Assembly (NCBI GenBank): GCA_009786175.1
Contig: WQTQ01000232.1
Location: forward strand, 1-43,533
Length of the DNA: 43,533 nucleotides
Source of the DNA: Bacillota bacterium
Lineage (GTDB): Bacteria; Bacillota_A; Clostridia; Lachnospirales; WQUN01
Direction: 5' to 3'
The position numbers were made by a program, and so were the translations under genes. Shown in pieces: positions 16,674 through 24,613 of the stretch. Every line of letters begins with the position of its first letter. Position 1 is the stretch's first letter. A model generated the notes under the pieces. It did no database searches and had not been told where the DNA came from. It was given only the letters and a program-made list of their open reading frames with translations.

Positions 16674-17453
16674 ATGGAAAATTACACATCGCAAAACGCC
16701 AAAGCGATAGACAGTTGGGTGGAAGAAGGCTGGATGTGGGGTATCCCCGTGTCGCCGGAGGAATGCGAAAAAGCCCGTAACGGCGAATGGGGTTTATTGC
16801 TTACCCCAACCACTTTTGTACCAAAGGATTGGTTCCCGCCTCTTTTAGGCGCGAATGTATTAGGCCTTGCCAGCGGCGGCGGTCAACAGATGCCAATTTT
16901 GTCGATACTTGGCGCAAACTGTACTGTTATGGATCTGTCAGACAAGCAGCTGGAAAGCGAGCGCGAGGTAGCCCGGCGGGAAGGCTATGAAATTAACATT
17001 GTAAAAGCAGACATGACAAAACGGTTCCCATTTGAAGACAACAGCTTTGACATAATCTTTCATCCTGTTTCTAATGTTTATATCGAGGATGTACATCATG
17101 TATGGCGGGAGTGTTACCGTGTGCTAAGGCCCGGTGGTGTTCTGCTTTCCGGGCTTGACAACGGGCTTAACTTCCTTTTCACGGATTATGATAACCCGCT
17201 TACGGTGTCGGAAACATTACCTTTTAACCCGCTGAAAAACCCTTCACAAATGGAGAGTTTGCTTGCAGACGGCGAAGATAGCGTCCAGTTTAGTCATACA
17301 TTTGACGACCAGATAGGCGGCCAGTTAAAAGCGGGGTTTATGCTTACCGCCGCCTATGAAGATACTGACCATAATCCGGATGTTTTATGCAAAGCAATGG
17401 CTGATGCAGGCATTGCTGCATATTGGGCAACAAGAGCAATAAAGTGTGTGTGA
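16674..17453 (+). CDS. Class I SAM-dependent methyltransferase
   Basis: The 259-residue protein carries the SAM-binding motif I as VLGLASGGGQQ (about residues 63-73) and an acidic motif II residue in CTVMDLSDKQLE. NIVKADMTKRFPFEDNSFDIIFHP is the motif III/IV region, followed by CYRVLRPGGVLLSGL. This is the Methyltransf_11 type that modifies small molecules. It has no membrane segment. The start ATG 16674 is eleven bases after AGGA; an earlier in-frame ATG at 16662 directly abuts AAGG. It follows dacF by 79 bp with no terminator between. The substrate is not predictable from sequence or neighbours. Confidence 0.88.
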   Translation: MENYTSQNAKAIDSWVEEGWMWGIPVSPEECEKARNGEWGLLLTPTTFVPKDWFPPLLGANVLGLASGGGQQMPILSILGANCTVMDLSDKQLESEREVARREGYEINIVKADMTKRFPFEDNSFDIIFHPVSNVYIEDVHHVWRECYRVLRPGGVLLSGLDNGLNFLFTDYDNPLTVSETLPFNPLKNPSQMESLLADGEDSVQFSHTFDDQIGGQLKAGFMLTAAYEDTDHNPDVLCKAMADAGIAAYWATRAIKCV

Positions 17454-17516
17454 AATGTTAATAAAGCTTGTGTTTTAATACGTACAAAGTATTAGTAAAA
17501 TGTTAAAATTTCAAGT

Positions 17517-17545
17517 TTGACGGCTGTAAACCACAAGTGTACAAT
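17517..17545 (+). promoter_or_regulatory. sigma-A promoter of zinc-ribbon genes
   Basis: TTGACG (17517-17522), 17-bp spacer, TACAAT (17540-17545). Transcription would begin near 17552, about 30 bp before the GTG start. An inverted repeat TAATAC/GTATTA lies just upstream at 17476-17494. Confidence 0.75.
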
Positions 17546-17580
17546 AGTGACACATTTAAGTACAGGAGGGGTGTTGGGCC

Positions 17581-18009
17581 GTGTTTGATAGAATCAGTGA
17601 AAAAATAAGTCAGACAGCCGGCATTGTAAAAATTAATGGCCAGATTTCCGACGAAGAACGAAAAATCAACGACTGTTTTTTGCAAATGGGGAAAATATGT
17701 TTCGACAAGTTCCCCGAAAATCCGGAACCATATATTACAGAGTTGGTCGCGTATGTAAACGAAGCAAAAGCAAGAATTGCTGACTACGCAGAGCAAGTTA
17801 AGAAATTAAAAGGCATTGTCAAATGCGGGCAGTGCGGTATGGACGTTACGTCAGGCAATCAATTTTGCAGCGGCTGCGGTACACGGGTACGCGCAGAAAT
17901 TGCCGTTGCGGCAGAAACAGGGCAAATATGTACCGGCTGCAACCAACACATTGCTGACGACGCGGCGTTTTGTACTAATTGCGGACAAAAAGCTAACCCG
18001 CAACCCTAA
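17581..18009 (+). CDS. Double zinc-ribbon protein with helical N-terminus
   Basis: The 142-residue protein has a helical, charged first half (about residues 1-78, ISEKISQTAGIVKINGQISDEERKIN) that may form a coiled coil. Two zinc ribbons follow, each with two CxxC-like pairs: CGQCG...CSGCG (about 80-101) and CTGCN...CTNCG (about 119-138). No membrane segment is present. Proteins of this build are common in Clostridia and usually annotated only as zinc-ribbon proteins. GTG 17581 follows AGGAGGGG with ten-base spacing. The second gene of the pair starts 12 bp downstream and also begins with a zinc ribbon. Function unknown. Confidence 0.85.
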   Translation: MFDRISEKISQTAGIVKINGQISDEERKINDCFLQMGKICFDKFPENPEPYITELVAYVNEAKARIADYAEQVKKLKGIVKCGQCGMDVTSGNQFCSGCGTRVRAEIAVAAETGQICTGCNQHIADDAAFCTNCGQKANPQP

Positions 18010-18021
18010 AGGAGGGTAATC

Positions 18022-18657
18022 ATGTTCTGTGGAAAATGTGGAAATAAAAATGAAGAAGGTATGAGGTTTTGCGGTGTATGTGGTTCGCCTACCGCAACAC
18101 ATTCGTCCGGTGACACAGTAAAAACGGTAGATAAAAGCGAGTTGGATTTAGGTGGTTTTGCGAAGTTTGATGCAACAAACGAAAATACTGCTTCTGTTAC
18201 TGTTGCGGGCCTGTTATTGGATGCTTCCTTGGTATTTAGAGGGCTGGCAGTTTTAATTTTTATTGCGTTTATTTTGCCTCTTTACTCTGTTGGCATTACC
18301 TTACTGGGGACAAGAATTGCATCTTCGGTTGGCGGCTTTAGTCTTGCCTTTGGCGGGCGGGACGCTAACGGGACCTTTTGGGGCGTTGTACTGTTTTTGA
18401 TTCCCATCGTAATGTTTCTGTTGTTCCAGTTTTGGAAAGAAATTAAGAAATCTGTTGCCCCTTTAGCGGAGAAGCTGTTTATGATAGAAGCATGTCTGTG
18501 TGTACTGGGCCTAATCGCTCTCTTTGCTGCCAGAAATAGCCTTGATGTTTCCCTTGTTTCTGTACGGCCATCTGTAGGGTTTGTGCTGTCGCTTATACTG
18601 TACTTGATTGCGCTGGCTGTTTCCGTGTGTTTTGTAGCAGCTGCAAAAAAAAAGTAA
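18022..18657 (+). CDS. Zinc-ribbon integral membrane protein
   Basis: The 211-residue protein starts with a zinc ribbon in which CGKCG and CGVCG pairs lie within the first 21 residues. A polar linker follows, then four hydrophobic segments: about residues 72-95, 110-134 (VVLFLIPIVMFLLFQF), 150-170 (LCVLGLIALFAA) and 182-207. The ribosome binding site AAAGGAGGG is six to eight bases before ATG. It follows the double zinc-ribbon gene in the same operon and ends at a strong terminator. A membrane protein and a soluble protein sharing the same zinc-ribbon type may interact, but this is inference. No specific function is recognised. Confidence 0.84.
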   Translation: MFCGKCGNKNEEGMRFCGVCGSPTATHSSGDTVKTVDKSELDLGGFAKFDATNENTASVTVAGLLLDASLVFRGLAVLIFIAFILPLYSVGITLLGTRIASSVGGFSLAFGGRDANGTFWGVVLFLIPIVMFLLFQFWKEIKKSVAPLAEKLFMIEACLCVLGLIALFAARNSLDVSLVSVRPSVGFVLSLILYLIALAVSVCFVAAAKKK

Positions 18658-18672
18658 ACAATTAATATTTAT

Positions 18673-18715
18673 AAAGCTCCTGTTCCCGGGTTGTATAGGG
18701 ACAGGAGCTTTTTTT
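18673..18715 (+). terminator. Intrinsic terminator after zinc-ribbon operon
   Basis: AAGCTCCTGTTCCC pairs with GGGACAGGAGCTT across a 9-nt loop, followed by a seven-T run at 18709-18715. Confidence 0.95.
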
Positions 18716-18722
18716 GCTCTAG

Positions 18723-18747
18723 GAAAGCGCGCTTTATATATTGTAAT
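18723..18747 (+). promoter_or_regulatory. Upstream motif shared with 34760-34784
   Basis: CGCGCTTTATAT followed by ATTGTAAT, preceded by GAAA, lies 66 bp before the start of the 18813 gene. The same blocks occur at 34760-34784 ahead of the SLH-protein gene with a one-base shift. It may be a promoter element or regulator site; its role is unknown. Confidence 0.45.
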
Positions 18748-18812
18748 AATCAGTCAAGGGGTTACATAGATATTACAGTACATAATTATGTTACTGTGAA
18801 AGGAAGTACGTT

Positions 18813-19253
18813 ATGGGTGGAACAAGATTTTTGGTTCTACAAATGAAAGATTTGATAAAGGTGGGTGCGATTGTTCTTTTAGGGGTGGTGCTGGTTATTT
18901 TGGCTTTGGTATTTCTGGTACCGGGGCGCGGAAACCGTAGCACAGAAATGCCGGGGGCAGAAGGTGTTTTTGTACCCGGAACTTACTCGTCCACGATTAT
19001 ACTCAACAATAAGCCCGTAGAAGTGCGGGTTACCGTAAGTGAAAACGAGATACTTTCCGTGGATATGTCGGACATGGCGGAAATTCAACGGGTGTTTTAC
19101 CCGCTGTTTGAACCGCGTATGCAAGACTTGGCCGAAGAAATTTTGCGCCATCAATCCGCATACATTAACCCGTCTACAGATTATCCGGTTACAACTAACA
19201 TTTTGCAGCGTGCCGTAAAAGCGGCTTTAGACATGGCACTGCTAAGACACTAA
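18813..19253 (+). CDS. Membrane-anchored FMN_bind-like protein
   Basis: The 146-residue protein has an N-terminal membrane anchor (about residues 15-36, VGAIVLLGVVLVILALVFLV) and an exported domain. GVFVPGTYSSTIILNNKPVEVRVTVSENEILSVDM resembles the opening of FMN_bind domains, where a GxY strand and a hairpin precede the flavin site. The usual covalent-flavin motif SGATxTS is not present: the equivalent region reads PSTDYPVTTNILQRAVKAAL, which keeps TT near the same place. Similar proteins of unknown function occur in Clostridia. AAGGAAG lies seven bases before ATG. Its stop overlaps the convergent 54-codon gene by two bases. Confidence 0.72.
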   Translation: MGGTRFLVLQMKDLIKVGAIVLLGVVLVILALVFLVPGRGNRSTEMPGAEGVFVPGTYSSTIILNNKPVEVRVTVSENEILSVDMSDMAEIQRVFYPLFEPRMQDLAEEILRHQSAYINPSTDYPVTTNILQRAVKAALDMALLRH

Positions 19254-19414
19254 AAAAAGTCGCTTAATAAAGGGGTAATTTTTTCCTCCAGCGCGCTTTC
19301 CAGCTCGTCTAAAAAAGCCAGCGCGTTTGCGGATATAAGCCTGCCGTAAGATACTTTGGGGCGGTACATAGCCTGAAGAATACGATTTTGTAAACGTTTG
19401 CGGTTGTAAAACAT
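19250..19414 (-). CDS. Small protein, 54 residues, downstream of trmB
   Basis: This short frame begins at ATG 19414 with AAGGAG eight bases upstream, 18 bp after the trmB stop. It encodes a basic first half (MFYNRKRLQNRILQAMYRPK) and an acidic helical second half (ALAFLDELESALEEK). Its stop overlaps that of the convergent 18813 gene. The strong ribosome binding site, tight spacing and sensible composition favour a real gene cotranscribed with trmB. I do not recognise a family. Confidence 0.6.
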   Translation of the reverse strand: MFYNRKRLQNRILQAMYRPKVSYGRLISANALAFLDELESALEEKITPLLSDFF

Positions 19415-19432
19415 GCTGCCCACTCCTTTTTG

Positions 19433-20086
19433 CTATATCCTATGCAGGTTATGCTTTGGTGGGTATGCCTCTAACCTGTAAATTGGCCCATAAGGAGAAA
19501 ATTTTTCTTCGTATTCCGTCATTATGTTGTCTTCCATTTTAGATTTGTGTAAGTCCAGGGATACATTTTGAAGTGTCCAGTTCATTCTGCTAAAACTTTC
19601 AAGTGACGCTTCAAACAGTATTTGATTGTCGGTTTTAAAGAACAGCTCGGGAATTTGCAATTCTTCGTATTTAGCCAAATAATTATCGTGGGTTAAGCGT
19701 CGCTTAGCCCACTTTTTTTTGCCCGGCCATGGGTCGCAAAAGTTGATGTACAACCGTGTAATGTCCCCGGGCTTGAAATAATTTAATAGGTTATCCACAT
19801 CTGCCAGTACAAAAATAAGAGAGCCTGCATTAACTTCCTCTGCGCGCCTTGCGGCAGCGGCCAGTATGGTAGGTTCCCGTTCAATTGCTACGTAGTTTAT
19901 GTCCGGGTGGCGGCGCGATGTTTCAGTAATAAAGCGGCCTTTACCGCATCCAATTTCCACGTGAAGCGGATTGTTGTTGGCAAAGCATTCTAGTATGCTT
20001 CGCCCTTCGTAAGATTCCAAATTTCTTAGAATGCGAGGGTTGTTTTCCAGTTCGGCAGGTGCCCATTTCTTTTTTCTTGCACGCAT
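19433..20086 (-). CDS. trmB: tRNA (guanine-N7-)-methyltransferase
   Basis: TrmB methylates N7 of guanine 46 in the variable loop of tRNAs, using SAM. The 217-residue protein shows HVEIGCGKGRFI (SAM motif I), NYVAIEREP (motif II) and the family-specific LYINFCDPWPGKKKWAKRRLTHDNYL. A late TEYEEKF region follows. The start ATG 20086 has GGAG about 13 bases upstream, which is weak. The gene follows the 20163 gene with a minus-strand terminator between them (20130-20156), so it probably has its own promoter. A 54-codon gene follows it. Confidence 0.95.
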   Translation of the reverse strand: MRARKKKWAPAELENNPRILRNLESYEGRSILECFANNNPLHVEIGCGKGRFITETSRRHPDINYVAIEREPTILAAAARRAEEVNAGSLIFVLADVDNLLNYFKPGDITRLYINFCDPWPGKKKWAKRRLTHDNYLAKYEELQIPELFFKTDNQILFEASLESFSRMNWTLQNVSLDLHKSKMEDNIMTEYEEKFSPYGPIYRLEAYPPKHNLHRI

Positions 20087-20129
20087 AGATGTATATCAGC
20101 TCCATGTTTTCTTAGTAGTATAACACAAA

Positions 20130-20156
20130 AAGCTACCGGTACATATCCGGTAGCTT
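20130..20156 (-). terminator. Intrinsic terminator of the 20163 gene
   Basis: AAGCTACCGG and CCGGTAGCTT form a perfect 10-bp stem with a 7-nt loop. On the minus strand the stem is followed by a short T-run (TTTTTG). Confidence 0.8.
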
Positions 20157-20162
20157 ACAAAA

Positions 20163-21029
20163 TCATAAATCAACATACATCAGCCAATAACCCTCATCAC
20201 CGGTGCGGTGCCGTTCTTTAGTGTGGGATTTAAATTGCGAAAAACCTAAACGTTTGGCAGCTGTGTTGCGTTCCGGCGAGAATATGCCGGGTATTCCAAT
20301 TACATACTGTGCCGGGTCGTCGGTGGTTATGCCAAGTATGAAATGTTCGTGATCTGCCCAGGCAGTTAGCATGAAAGGTTCGCTCATAAGATGGGGACGG
20401 TCTTGCGGTAATGGAATTTGTCCGTATGAATTACACCGCGCCCACTTTATCTCGCGATTTTGTTTCTTCAAGGGCTCTATTGGCGAGTTGGTGTTAAAAA
20501 TTGCTTCAATTAGCTGAAGGGTGTCTGTCGGGGAATTGGATGATTGGGGCGGTTCCGAGGCTTCACAGCTAGGGAAAGTGGCCGTAGACAACGGTTTTGT
20601 GGCACGGGGTGGAGCAATTGCATCCTTTTCCCATACGCGGAAGTTGTGCCGCCAGGGTACCTGTGCGTTACGGTAGCCGCATAAAGGACTTACAATACTG
20701 TCGGCATCTGCGGCGATAACCGCCACAGCCACAATTTCTTTCAAAATAAAATTATGTAAATCCTCCGGCAAAATATCCCGCCTTAATTCTGCCCTTCCCT
20801 TAGTACCTACATCAAACTGTCCTATACATAGGCCAATATGTTGCCGCTCTTGCTCAAAAACAAGATAAATTTCATATTTTGTTTCCGGCCTTAAGTCTTG
20901 TACCCACATTTTTAGCTTTCCTGTGTTTCCCCGTTCTTCCAATATACAGCGGCCTGTGGGTGGTAATCCTTTGAAATCGTAGCCCTTTGCCTCATTTAGT
21001 AAGGGCATAAAAGAGCGTGAATATTCCAT
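20163..21029 (-). CDS. Conserved hypothetical protein (clostridial type)
   Basis: The 288-residue protein has no signal peptide or membrane segment. Its first 120 residues form a compact, mostly beta-like domain (GLPPTGRCILEERGNTGKLKMWVQDL, KYEIYLVF, VAVAVIAADADSIVSPLCGYRN). A low-complexity Ser/Thr/Pro/Lys linker follows (about 125-165). The C-terminal domain contains HFILGITTDDPAQYVIGIPGIFSPERNTAAKRLGF and ends GYWLMYVDL. I recall this arrangement from unnamed clostridial proteins but know no function. The start ATG 21029 follows GAGGAGG with six-base spacing; an earlier in-frame start is rejected. It is divergent from glmM and ends at its own terminator. Confidence 0.8.
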   Translation of the reverse strand: MEYSRSFMPLLNEAKGYDFKGLPPTGRCILEERGNTGKLKMWVQDLRPETKYEIYLVFEQERQHIGLCIGQFDVGTKGRAELRRDILPEDLHNFILKEIVAVAVIAADADSIVSPLCGYRNAQVPWRHNFRVWEKDAIAPPRATKPLSTATFPSCEASEPPQSSNSPTDTLQLIEAIFNTNSPIEPLKKQNREIKWARCNSYGQIPLPQDRPHLMSEPFMLTAWADHEHFILGITTDDPAQYVIGIPGIFSPERNTAAKRLGFSQFKSHTKERHRTGDEGYWLMYVDL

Positions 21030-21102
21030 ACCATACCTCCTCGTATTATTTATATTTATGCTCAATAAGGCCGATGAAGAACATGGTTTTTTCGGTGGAA
21101 TA

Positions 21103-21111
21103 TGATATAAT
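21103..21111 (+). promoter_or_regulatory. Extended -10 promoter of glmM
   Basis: TGATATAAT matches the extended -10 form TGnTATAAT exactly. No good -35 is seen at the expected distance, which is usual for extended -10 promoters. The leader would be about 68 nt. Confidence 0.6.
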
Positions 21112-21185
21112 GTAAAATAGAAACATAAAAATGGAAATTTTTATATATAATTTTACTGTTTCAACGGAAACAATAGGAGGTTACT

Positions 21186-22538
21186 GTGAAAAAGCTATTT
21201 GGAACAGACGGTGTACGTGGTGTAGCAAATAAAGGCTTAACCCCGGAACTGGCATTTGACTTAGGAAAAGCGGGGGCATATGTACTCACAAAAAATGTTA
21301 CAGGTGCGCCAAGGGTATTAGTCGCAAAAGATGGGCGGCGGTCCGGCGATATGTTAGAAGCTGCGCTAACCGCAGGACTGTGCTCTATCGGCACGGAAGT
21401 TTATCACTGTGGTGTTATTCCAACCCCGGCGGTTGCATATCTGATAAAAAAATACAATTTCGATGCGGGCGTTATGATATCCGCATCCCACAACCCCATG
21501 GAGGATAACGGCATTAAATTTTTTAATTGCCGCGGGTTAAAATTGCCCGATGGGTTAGAAGAAGAAATAGAATCCTTAATATATTCAAAGGATGAATTGC
21601 CACGCCCGACGGGTACTGGTGTTGGTGTGGTTAAAACATTGTGTAGCCCATTGGATGACTATGTGTCCTTTGTGTTGTCTACAGTGCCGGGCCTGCAGCT
21701 TGCGGGCATGAAAATAGCCCTTGACTGTGCAAATGGCGCGACAAGTGCCGTTGCTCCCATTGTATTTGAAAAATTGGGCGCGGAAGTACACACTCTGTAC
21801 AATAGCCCGGACGGCTGTAATATAAACGCCAACTGCGGTTCTACCCATATGGAAAGCATTACGGAATTTGTTGCAGCTAATAATTGCGACATAGGGTTGG
21901 CATTTGATGGGGACGGCGACAGAATGCTTGCTGTAGACGATAAAGGACAAATGGTAGACGGCGATATAATAATGGCAATTTGTGGATTGGATTTACACGA
22001 ACGCGGTCAGCTTACAAGGGATACAATTGTTGCTACTGTAATGAGCAACCAAGGGCTGGAAGTTTTTTGCCGTAATCATGGAATGACGTTATACCGCACT
22101 GCTGTTGGTGACAGGTATGTGCTTGAAAAAATGCTTGCAGATAATCTGATGCTTGGCGGCGAACAGTCCGGGCATATGATTTTCCGCCAATTTAACACCA
22201 CCGGCGATGGCATACTTGCCGGTGTGCAGCTGCTTTCTGTACTGCATCGCAAGAAAAAGGCTATGTCCCAGCTGGCGAAAATGGTTGAAATTTTCCCGCA
22301 GGTGTTAATTAACGCGAAAGTCTCCAACAGCCGTATGGCAGAACTTACCACCAGCGAAGAAATCAAAGCGGCCTTGGCAGAGACTGAAAGGCAGCTTTCC
22401 GCCGACGAACGTATACTTGTGCGTCCTTCCGGCACAGAGCCGCTGGTGCGTGTAATGTTAGAGGGCCGCGATATTCACAAGATAACAGAACTAGCAAAAA
22501 ATTTGGTGGCGGTGATAGAGAAAACACCGGTTAATTAA
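21186..22538 (+). CDS. glmM: Phosphoglucosamine mutase
   Basis: GlmM converts glucosamine-6-phosphate to glucosamine-1-phosphate, the step before UDP-GlcNAc for peptidoglycan. The 450-residue protein has FGTDGVRGVAN at its start and the phosphoserine loop MISASHNPMEDNGIKFF with catalytic S101. The metal-binding loop is FDGDGDR, followed by a sugar-binding GGEQSGH and phosphate-binding RPSGTEPLVRVM near the end. The start is GTG 21186 with AGGAGG five bases upstream. The next gene (22741) has its own promoter. A spaced palindrome lies directly after the stop. Confidence 0.97.
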   Translation: MKKLFGTDGVRGVANKGLTPELAFDLGKAGAYVLTKNVTGAPRVLVAKDGRRSGDMLEAALTAGLCSIGTEVYHCGVIPTPAVAYLIKKYNFDAGVMISASHNPMEDNGIKFFNCRGLKLPDGLEEEIESLIYSKDELPRPTGTGVGVVKTLCSPLDDYVSFVLSTVPGLQLAGMKIALDCANGATSAVAPIVFEKLGAEVHTLYNSPDGCNINANCGSTHMESITEFVAANNCDIGLAFDGDGDRMLAVDDKGQMVDGDIIMAICGLDLHERGQLTRDTIVATVMSNQGLEVFCRNHGMTLYRTAVGDRYVLEKMLADNLMLGGEQSGHMIFRQFNTTGDGILAGVQLLSVLHRKKKAMSQLAKMVEIFPQVLINAKVSNSRMAELTTSEEIKAALAETERQLSADERILVRPSGTEPLVRVMLEGRDIHKITELAKNLVAVIEKTPVN

Positions 22539-22543
22539 TAGTA

Positions 22544-22587
22544 CTACCCCCTGATATCATATTTATCAATGTGATATCAGGGGGTAG
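22544..22587. repeat. Spaced inverted repeat, CCCCCTGATATCA family, copy 2
   Basis: CTACCCCCTGATATCA (22544-22559) and its exact reverse complement (22572-22587) flank a 12-nt spacer. Each arm matches one half of the palindrome at 8995-9022 extended through its centre. It lies six bases after glmM and about 55 bp before the -35 of the next gene. No T-run follows, so it is a poor terminator, though a 16-bp stem could stabilise the 3' end of the glmM transcript. Confidence 0.85.
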
Positions 22588-22640
22588 CTGTATTTGCAGT
22601 ATATAGATTTATAAAGTTTACATAAAATTAAATTGTTCAT

Positions 22641-22670
22641 TTGATTTTACAGCAGTGGTTCTGGTACAAT
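22641..22670 (+). promoter_or_regulatory. sigma-A promoter of the 22741 gene
   Basis: TTGATT (22641-22646), 18-bp spacer, TACAAT (22665-22670). It predicts a leader of about 65 nt. Confidence 0.6.
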
Positions 22671-22740
22671 CAGTGCGGTCTATAATTTTTTCTATGAAAA
22701 GCAAAGTATTTCCGGTTTGCTTTAAAAAGGGGACACAAGT

Positions 22741-24423
22741 GTGACGGACGTTTTTACTAAGCACATGCAAGCTATGCATTCGATATTTAACAACGATTTT
22801 ATGAGGGTTTACCAGCAAATAGAGCCAAGGGTGCGTAAGCGGGTACTGCCATATGTGCAGTGTATTTATCGCAGATGGTACTATTCTACCTTTATTGAAA
22901 ACATACATTTTTCGCCGGTCAACATTGTTGGCACAATTGGTCACTATTGTGGTGTGTCTGCAGGTATACAAATTGCAGCAGACGTAGGGGTACCTGCTTC
23001 TAAATTAACAAAAATAGATATGAAAACACTTGACTATAGTTTGGATGCCCACCCAATAGTGTCAGACATAAGGATATTGGTTAGCATTTGTACTCCGCAC
23101 ATAGACCTTTGCGAGGAATGGTGCTTTTCAGACGCTCAGGCAATAAAAGTGGCAAAGAAATTATCTTTATACGACCCGTATTACGCATCATTTTTGCTGG
23201 AGACGGCCTGTAAAATGAACTTGCTGGTTCGAATGCCTTCATTGTATGTGCAAAGAATGCAAGTTTCCCAAAGCGCAAGTAAGGTTTTGGGTTTGTCCGA
23301 CTCAGAATTACTTCACCGTATAGTAGATTCTGTTATCCAAATGACATCAATGGGCCTACAAAATACATTACCGGCACCGGTTCCTCTTTTTTCCCAAGAA
23401 GGGTTGCGCAGTTTGCTTGTTAAACCCTTGTCTACAGATGAAATATTCGAGCAGACTTTCGGTGCTTTAGGCTATGACTTAACTTTATTATCCCTATCAG
23501 GCATTTTTAGCGAACTTGACGGTTTTTCCGAAGAATCCGAGTCTGCGGCAGAACTTATGTCGGGAATATTTGTTTTAGGCATTATGTTGGATAGGTTGTT
23601 TTTTACACCTTTTGGGTATTTTTTGCGTCTTATCCGCCCAATATACTCTATGCCCTTTAATATTGAAGCAGAAATTTCGCAGTACGCTCTTGCCTTTGAC
23701 GATATAGAAGATGATTTCGCGGCATTTTTCGCGCCCTGTACATCGTACACACTAACAGACCTGGGACTGGAATTGTTTGAAATAGAACCGACAGATGATA
23801 ATTATTTCGACAATCAGATGCTTCTTCCACCGGAAGTACTGGATGTTACGTTTACATCGCCGGAGAGGATCCGCTCTTTTGTACAGGCTGCCCGGGAATC
23901 CATTCCTTTAAGCGAGATGCCAAACGCGATTTATACGTTTTGTGTATACGAAACTGATGACCCGGATGCATGGATACACATACAAATTCCAAAAATGTTT
24001 ACGCTGCATCAACTGTACGAAGAAATTTTGGACGCATTCTTTGTAGATGAAAGAAATGCTTACAGCTTTTTTCACAGTAAAATAGAAAATCAATTTGCAG
24101 AGTATACAGGCGGAACAGAAGTAGAGCGGTTCTTAAAACTAAATGGCGGCCGGCGAAACGCAAAGCCCTTCAAAAAGCATACACATGTGCCTTTATCAAT
24201 GCTGGATTTCAGGTACATTGGGCATTTATTGCTGGTTTTAACCGGCACAGATGTGCAAAAATTTACAGTGGAATGGTTGGGCGAGTCTGCCCCGATAATG
24301 CAAGAGCCCTATCCTAAAGTAAGTAAGCTAAGTGCGGCGGCACAGGAACTAAGAGATTCCTTTGACGATTTTGACGAAGATTTATTAGATTTTTTCAGCC
24401 CGGATGATTTTGACTTTTGGTAA
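22741..24423 (+). CDS. Hypothetical protein with possible pRiA4b ORF-3-like C-terminal domain
   Basis: The 560-residue protein has no signal peptide. The first 380 residues are helical with no recognised motif. From about residue 390 the sequence AIYTFCVYETDDPDAWIHIQ, then KMFTLHQLYEEILDAFFVDE, YSFFH and later LDFRYIGHLLLVLTGTDVQKFTVEWLG follows the plan of pRiA4b ORF-3/IS1096-passenger domains: W-x-x-I, TLxxLHxxIxxAF and a late YDxGDxW-like strand. The match is approximate because the usual GD is replaced by GT. The tail is very acidic (FDDFDEDLLDFFSPDDFDFW). The GTG start follows AAGGGGA. It sits alone between glmM and nrdD with its own promoter. Function unknown; no transposase is nearby. 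Confidence 0.7.
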   Translation: MTDVFTKHMQAMHSIFNNDFMRVYQQIEPRVRKRVLPYVQCIYRRWYYSTFIENIHFSPVNIVGTIGHYCGVSAGIQIAADVGVPASKLTKIDMKTLDYSLDAHPIVSDIRILVSICTPHIDLCEEWCFSDAQAIKVAKKLSLYDPYYASFLLETACKMNLLVRMPSLYVQRMQVSQSASKVLGLSDSELLHRIVDSVIQMTSMGLQNTLPAPVPLFSQEGLRSLLVKPLSTDEIFEQTFGALGYDLTLLSLSGIFSELDGFSEESESAAELMSGIFVLGIMLDRLFFTPFGYFLRLIRPIYSMPFNIEAEISQYALAFDDIEDDFAAFFAPCTSYTLTDLGLELFEIEPTDDNYFDNQMLLPPEVLDVTFTSPERIRSFVQAARESIPLSEMPNAIYTFCVYETDDPDAWIHIQIPKMFTLHQLYEEILDAFFVDERNAYSFFHSKIENQFAEYTGGTEVERFLKLNGGRRNAKPFKKHTHVPLSMLDFRYIGHLLLVLTGTDVQKFTVEWLGESAPIMQEPYPKVSKLSAAAQELRDSFDDFDEDLLDFFSPDDFDFW

Positions 24424-24547
24424 TTGAGGACATGGAAGTAATTACATTAAAATGGCAAAAAAGTACAAACGTTCGAGAGCGCGCATATGGTGCGCGGTTG
24501 AGGTATTTTAGCCAAAAAAATTCTAAAATAAAGACAGTTTTCTTGCA

Positions 24548-24576
24548 TTGAATTTGATTAACTCCCCTGCTATAAT
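24548..24576 (+). promoter_or_regulatory. sigma-A promoter of nrdDG
   Basis: TTGAAT (24548-24553), 17-bp spacer, TATAAT (24571-24576), giving a leader of about 30 nt. No clear NrdR-box pair was found. A CGCGC/GCGCG dyad lies upstream at 24480-24496. Confidence 0.65.
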
Positions 24577-24613
24577 CATTTGTACGGTTAGGAAATTTGA
24601 AGGGATGAGAAAC

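Noticed and set aside
24480..24496. CGCGC/GCGCG dyad upstream of nrdD as NrdR box or terminator
   Set aside because: Does not resemble the NrdR-box consensus and has no T-run; not called as a regulatory site.
24432..24551. 39-codon frame between the 22741 gene and nrdD
   Set aside because: GAGG lies only two bases before its ATG, its end overlaps the nrdD -35, and composition is unconvincing.
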